Assembly (NCBI GenBank): GCA_031264975.1
Contig: JAISDH010000061.1
Location: forward strand, 1 to 8,403
Direction of reading: 5' to 3'
Length of the DNA: 8,403 nucleotides
Source: Bacteroidales bacterium
GTDB lineage: Bacteria; Bacteroidota; Bacteroidia; Bacteroidales; WCHB1-69
The notes beneath the pieces are model-generated. The model had not been told where the DNA came from, did no database searches, and saw nothing but the letters and a program-made list of their open reading frames with translations. Shown piece after piece: positions 5,223 through 8,403 of the stretch. Position numbers and translations under genes: made by a program. How positions within the stretch are numbered: the first letter of the stretch is position 1; each line of letters begins with the position of its first letter.

Positions 5223-8018
5223 TTGCACAACAAATTGAAAACCATTAGGAGAAAAACAATAATCGTTACACAAATCGTTTTTATGATTTGCACTTTGTCG
5301 GTATCTGTAGCCCAAAACACGCAAACAGATACGTCAATTATTCCATTTGCATCAAATCGGATTGATACTTCTTCCATGCAAAACGCCGATTCCCTAAACA
5401 GGGCTATCGATACCCTTACCCTTAATCCGAATGATGACAGGAACGCTTTATATAATGATACTCTTAATCCGAATGACGATACTACCGCTTTATATAATGA
5501 TACTCTTAATCCGAATGGTGATACAACCGCTTTATATAATGATACTCTTCTTTTAAACAACGATACAACCATTTTTAATGACACAGCGGCGCATGTTTGG
5601 CGTATTTCGCCGAGCGCGATAACTTCTGTCATCGATTATACGGCAGAAGATTCGGTAGCTTTTGAACTTGACAGCTCCACCGTACACCTTTACAACAATG
5701 TAGTACTGAATTACGAAGATATAAACCTGACCTCTTATTATGTGAAGGTGAATTTTGCAAAAAACGAACTCTATGCAACCGGAGACGCCGATTCCAACGG
5801 AACCTTACACGGGCAACCTGTCTTCAAACAGGGAAGCTATGAAGTGAAGAGCCATGAATTGACCTACAACTTTGAATCTAAAAAAGGATTGATACATAAT
5901 GTTATCACCCAGGAAGGAGAGAGCTATCTTCATGGCGAACTTGTAAAAAAGAACCCCGACAACAGCAGTTTCATCAGAAGAGGCAAGTACACAACCTGTA
6001 ATTTGGAATCGCCCCACTTTGAAATCAGTTTTGGAAAAGCAAAAGTAATACCCAATGATAAAATAGTAACGGGACCCATTTTTCTTAGGGTAGCGAGCAT
6101 TCCCTTAGTGCCGTTTCCGCTTGGATTCTTTCCTCATTCCGACAAACACCGCAACGGAATCATCCTGCCCAAATTCGGACAAAGCGTAAACACCGGTCCC
6201 TATCTTGACGGAATCGGATATTATTTCGCGATAAAAGAGAAAGTAGACTTTACAATTTTGGCAACCATTTATATGCGGGGAGCTTTTGGCGCAAGAATAT
6301 CTTCCAACTACGTGAAACGCTATAAATTCAATGGTAATTACAATCTGGAATATATCTTCACCCCGATAGGAGAAAAAACAACAGAACAACACAACGTTTC
6401 CCACGATATTAAAATCTATTGGCAGCATCAACAAGACAGAAAGGCGCACCCCACCAACTCCTTTTCCGCAAATATCAATTTTCAAACCCAATCTTTTTCT
6501 AAAAACACCGTAGGAAAAAGTATTAATGACTATACGCAAAGTCAAGCCATGTCGGTAGTCAATTTCAGCACCATGTTTAAAGGCAAATATTCGCTCGGAG
6601 TAAATGCCGAACTGTCTCAAAACCTTATTCAGGGAAATTTGGATATGAGGTTGCCTCAAATCAATTTCGGAGTGAGTCAATTTTATCCTCTCCGACGAAA
6701 ACAGGTGGTTGGAAAGCTGCGATGGTATGAAAATATCTCTCTGCAATATACCCTTGATGTACAAAACACAATTAATACGTATGATTCCATGCTGATAAAA
6801 CATTTTAATCATGCTTTCGACAATTTTCGTTCAGGGATGAGTCATTACATTCCGCTAAGAAGCACGATTAAAATTCTGAAACATATTAATTGGCAAAACT
6901 CGGTAGAACTTAGAGAAACATGGCAAATCAAAGGCGTAAAACAGTATTGGGGAGACTATGATACCATTAGAAACACAAATGTTCAGAGAGATACGGTATT
7001 CAGATTTTACCCCGCTCATGATTTATCAATCTCCTCCAATCTGTCTACCACCCTGTATGGAATGTATATCATGAAAAAAGGAAAAGTATATGCCTTCCGT
7101 CACACGCTAATTCCGGCTATCGGTTTCACCTACAGACCCGGAATAAACAAAAAGGTACTCTATGATTCCTATTATGATTCCATACGGGGAAGAGACGTGC
7201 AATATTCCTATATAGACGGGTTACTATATTCCGCTCCTGCCTATAAATCTTCCGGTAAAGTCAATTTCTCCATAAACAATAAGTTGGAAATGAAAGTTCG
7301 TTCAAAGAAAGAAGGCGAAACTTTCAAGAAAGTTGTCCTGCTTGAAAACTTAACAATTTCGTCAGGCTATGACTTCCTGGCAGATTCTTTTCGTTGGGAT
7401 CCTCTCAATTTGAGCGGAAGAACAACGCTGTTCAAACAGATTAATCTCTCCTTCAGTCTCACCTTCGACCCATATATTATTGGAGACGACGGCTACAAAA
7501 AACATAAATTTGAAATTAAGGAACATGGTCGATTATTTCGCCTTTCTTCCACCAGAGGAGACCTCAGTTTTGGTTACAACATAAACAAAGACCTCTTCCG
7601 CAAAAAAGACGACAAAGAAAAGGAAAGAAAAGCAACAACAGGTTTCAACGATTGGAACATCAGCGTTTCTTACGTACTCGGCTATAATATGAACGACAAT
7701 ACAAACTATTATCGTAATTACCAATTTTCAGACACCCTTATTCCAAAATACACCCATAGAGTCGACCATTCATTAAATATAAACGGCAGTGTCAGTCTAA
7801 CTCCGAGGTGGAATTTACGTTTTCAGTCCGGCTATAACTTCACCCAGAAGACAATAGTCCCCACAGAATTTCACGTAGAGCGCGACTTACATTGTTGGAT
7901 AATAAGTTTCAATTGGATACCTTTCGGCGCATATCGCAGTTTCGAGATAGGCATTCGCGCCAAAGCCAGCATCCTGCAAGACGCAAAATACGACCAAAGA
8001 AAAGAACTACGCGACTAA
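5223..8018 (+). CDS. lptD: LptD-like outer-membrane LPS/LOS assembly protein (Bacteroidetes type)
   Basis: This is the probable outer-membrane translocon that inserts lipopolysaccharide into the outer leaflet, working with the lipoprotein LptE. The 931-aa product has a signal peptide (basic KLKTIRRK, hydrophobic core to about residue 30, cleavage near SVA|Q). An acidic Asn/Asp/Thr linker with 14-aa tandem repeats follows (67-121), then an OstA/beta-jellyroll-like region (about 140-245). The conserved LptD segment comes next, with YTTCN at Cys259 and GPIFLRVASIPLVPFPLGFF from about 284. The rest is a long beta-barrel of alternating polar and aromatic strands, ending in DLHCWIISFNWIPFG and ILQDAKY, so the C-terminus looks complete. 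No in-frame ATG exists before 5283, and that ATG would remove the basic part of the signal peptide. The start is therefore TTG at 5223 or, equally plausible, TTG at 5235 (giving MKTIRRK). The gene is divergent from the amidase operon. The family is clear; naming it lptD rests on family-level similarity. Confidence 0.9.
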   Translation: MHNKLKTIRRKTIIVTQIVFMICTLSVSVAQNTQTDTSIIPFASNRIDTSSMQNADSLNRAIDTLTLNPNDDRNALYNDTLNPNDDTTALYNDTLNPNGDTTALYNDTLLLNNDTTIFNDTAAHVWRISPSAITSVIDYTAEDSVAFELDSSTVHLYNNVVLNYEDINLTSYYVKVNFAKNELYATGDADSNGTLHGQPVFKQGSYEVKSHELTYNFESKKGLIHNVITQEGESYLHGELVKKNPDNSSFIRRGKYTTCNLESPHFEISFGKAKVIPNDKIVTGPIFLRVASIPLVPFPLGFFPHSDKHRNGIILPKFGQSVNTGPYLDGIGYYFAIKEKVDFTILATIYMRGAFGARISSNYVKRYKFNGNYNLEYIFTPIGEKTTEQHNVSHDIKIYWQHQQDRKAHPTNSFSANINFQTQSFSKNTVGKSINDYTQSQAMSVVNFSTMFKGKYSLGVNAELSQNLIQGNLDMRLPQINFGVSQFYPLRRKQVVGKLRWYENISLQYTLDVQNTINTYDSMLIKHFNHAFDNFRSGMSHYIPLRSTIKILKHINWQNSVELRETWQIKGVKQYWGDYDTIRNTNVQRDTVFRFYPAHDLSISSNLSTTLYGMYIMKKGKVYAFRHTLIPAIGFTYRPGINKKVLYDSYYDSIRGRDVQYSYIDGLLYSAPAYKSSGKVNFSINNKLEMKVRSKKEGETFKKVVLLENLTISSGYDFLADSFRWDPLNLSGRTTLFKQINLSFSLTFDPYIIGDDGYKKHKFEIKEHGRLFRLSSTRGDLSFGYNINKDLFRKKDDKEKERKATTGFNDWNISVSYVLGYNMNDNTNYYRNYQFSDTLIPKYTHRVDHSLNINGSVSLTPRWNLRFQSGYNFTQKTIVPTEFHVERDLHCWIISFNWIPFGAYRSFEIGIRAKASILQDAKYDQRKELRD
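5421..5585 (+). repeat. In-frame 42-bp tandem repeat in the LptD N-terminal linker
   Basis: Three head-to-tail units at 5421-5462, 5463-5504 and 5505-5546 each encode a 14-aa motif close to LNPNDDTTALYNDT. A degenerate fourth unit of 39 bp (5547-5585) encodes 13 residues (LLLNNDTTIFNDT). The first three units are nearly identical at DNA level, which points to recent duplication. The unit is a multiple of three, so gain or loss of copies keeps the frame. The segment lies between the signal peptide and the OstA-like domain and is probably disordered in the periplasm. Confidence 0.95.
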
Positions 8019-8141
8019 GAGAAGGGCGAAAGGGCGAAGGGGCGAAAGGGCGAAGGGAAGACGGCAACAGGCAGGCAAGCAACAAGCAACAGGCAGGCAA
8101 GCCACGAAGAAAAGGGGCGAAGGCACGAAAGGGCGAAAGGG
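8019..8141 (+). repeat. Purine-rich GGGCGAA repeat block after lptD
   Basis: Starting 5 bp after the lptD stop, GGGCGAA occurs at 8024, 8032, 8040 and 8048 with an exact 8-bp period. It reappears at 8115 and 8131 after an interruption. The plus strand is almost entirely purine in these stretches. The open frames across the block, on both strands, give only low-complexity peptides (for example Pro/Phe/Ser-rich) and are not credible genes. Similar low-complexity intergenic sequence is known to me from Bacteroidales genomes, but I cannot confirm a match here. Confidence 0.85.
8064..8102. repeat. 17-bp perfect direct repeat inside the GGGCGAA block
   Basis: GCAACAGGCAGGCAAGC occurs at 8064-8080 and again at 8086-8102, separated by AACAA (period 22 bp). 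It interrupts the two GGGCGAA clusters and has a different composition from them. The 5-bp spacing is far too short for a CRISPR array. Confidence 0.9.
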
Positions 8142-8168
8142 GAATAAGATACAAGGGACAAGCAAAAG

Positions 8169-8214
8169 GTGCGAGAGCGATAGTATAAGGCTGTAAGTCT
8201 TATATCAATAGCAC
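8169..8214. other. Imperfect stem-loop
   Basis: GTGC (8169-8172) pairs with GCAC (8211-8214). Inside it, GAT (8179-8181) plus ATAAG (8185-8189) pair with CTTAT plus ATC (8199-8206), leaving a 3-nt bulge and a 9-nt loop. It is immediately followed by the small palindrome ACACTGTGT (8213-8221). I tested it as a tRNA and found no T-arm or acceptor, so its function is unknown. Confidence 0.4.
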
Positions 8215-8227
8215 ACTGTGTCGAAAA

Positions 8228-8286
8228 CGTCCTCCCTTTCTCTATTAAGCCTAAACGGGGCGTAATTGGAGAAAGGTACAAGGACG
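8228..8286. other. Long imperfect inverted repeat / stem-loop of unknown function
   Basis: CGTCCT (8228-8233) pairs fully with AGGACG (8281-8286). After a 1x4 internal loop, CCTTTCTC (8235-8242) pairs fully with GAGAAAGG (8269-8276). Further pairs (8244-8247 with 8263-8266, and 8249-8251 with 8259-8261) extend it to a 7-nt loop. This makes about 21 bp within 59 nt. Neither side is followed by a strong T-tract, so it is not a typical intrinsic terminator. It may be a structured RNA, an mRNA 3'-end stabiliser for lptD, or a small palindromic element. Confidence 0.6.
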
Positions 8287-8334
8287 AAAATAATGATTAG
8301 TCGCCCATTAAAAGAATGAATGCAAAAAAAAGAA

Positions 8335-8342
8335 TAACTTTG
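8335..8342 (+). promoter_or_regulatory. Candidate Bacteroidetes promoter reading out of the window
   Basis: TAACTTTG is an exact TAnnTTTG match preceded by an A-rich tract, with a start expected near 8349. It overlaps the perfect 12-bp palindrome ACTTTGCAAAGT (8337-8348). The presumed leader has two small hairpins: CAGG(8356-8359)/CCTG(8364-8367) with an AAAA loop, and ATAGG(8375-8379)/CCTAT(8387-8391). The gene or RNA it serves lies beyond the window. I did not recognise a known riboswitch or RNA gene in the 55 nt available. Confidence 0.55.
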
Positions 8343-8403
8343 CAAAGTCATCGCGCAGGAAAACCTGTCCCACTATAGGAGAAGAGCCTATTGATTAGTC
8401 TGG

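Larger units (their letters stand above)
8019..8403. other. Gene-free intergenic tail downstream of lptD
   Basis: No convincing coding sequence is found on either strand over 385 bp. Contents in order are the purine-rich repeat block with its embedded 17-bp direct repeat, two imperfect stem-loops, a 9-bp direct repeat TGATTAGTC (8294-8302 and 8392-8400), and a promoter-like motif. A 20-codon frame at 8316-8378 overlaps the promoter motif and lacks a recognisable ribosome site. No clear T-tract terminator for lptD is visible. Confidence 0.7.

Noticed and set aside
5195..5632. Minus-strand 145-aa frame with a repeated VSLYKAVVS-like motif
   Set aside because: It is the antisense shadow of the lptD tandem repeat and signal-peptide region. 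The repeats are explained by the 42-bp units in the real gene.
6105..6812. Minus-strand 235-aa open frame inside lptD
   Set aside because: It is fully antisense to the conserved barrel and core of the LptD-like protein, with no recognisable domain or upstream signals of its own.
8064..8102. Possible CRISPR array from spaced repeats
   Set aside because: There are only two copies with a 5-bp spacer, a 17-bp unit, and no cas genes.
7892..8281. Overlapping open frames on both strands across the GGGCGAA block
   Set aside because: Their products are low-complexity (Arg/Lys/Gly-rich on plus; Pro/Phe/Ser/Leu-rich on minus) and arise from the repeat. They overlap the lptD end, and I see no family motif.
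8165..8290. tRNA or known small-RNA gene
   Set aside because: The stem-loops lack an acceptor/T-arm arrangement and the GTTCGA-like loop. I could not match tmRNA, SRP or RNase P signatures.
8316..8378. 20-codon open frame (starting MNAKKRITL) as a leader peptide
   Set aside because: It overlaps the predicted promoter, so most of it would not be transcribed from that start, and no ribosome site precedes it.

Overview
The window looks like chromosomal core sequence from a member of the Bacteroidetes, probably order Bacteroidales (inference). The evidence is the Bacteroidetes-type LptD-like protein, the gene order LptD-like / amidase / MCE protein, the A/T-rich leaders without clear Shine-Dalgarno sites, and several matches to the Bacteroidetes -7 promoter element TAnnTTTG. 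I see no transposase, phage, CRISPR or defence gene.

Layout: positions 1-112 hold a probable intrinsic terminator for leftward transcription. Three genes follow on the minus strand, read from right to left: an N-acetylmuramoyl-L-alanine amidase with a SPOR-like C-terminus (5078-3963), an MCE/MlaD-family membrane-anchored protein (3950-3003, 12 bp after the amidase) and glycine dehydrogenase gcvP (2944-113, 58 bp further on). A 144-bp intergenic region (5079-5222) separates the amidase from a divergent plus-strand gene for an LptD-like outer-membrane LPS-assembly protein (5223-8018). That region carries -7 motifs for both directions, facing each other. The final 385 bp (8019-8403) hold no convincing gene. 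They contain a purine-rich GGGCGAA repeat block, a 17-bp direct repeat, two imperfect stem-loops and a strong promoter-like motif reading out of the window to the right.

Functionally, the divergent pair is an envelope-biogenesis locus. LptD inserts LPS or LOS into the outer leaflet of the outer membrane, the amidase cleaves septal or side-wall peptidoglycan, and the MCE protein belongs to the inter-membrane lipid-transport family. GcvP is the decarboxylating subunit of the glycine cleavage system. It appears to be a metabolic passenger at the end of the operon, and no gcvT or gcvH is present here.

The genes themselves are ordinary and intact. The points worth a second look are the in-frame 42-bp tandem repeat in the LptD N-terminus, its unusual TTG start, the two-cysteine arrangement of mature LptD, the face-to-face promoters, and the repeat-rich, structured tail with a palindromic promoter. 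I found no clear evidence of a new multi-gene system.
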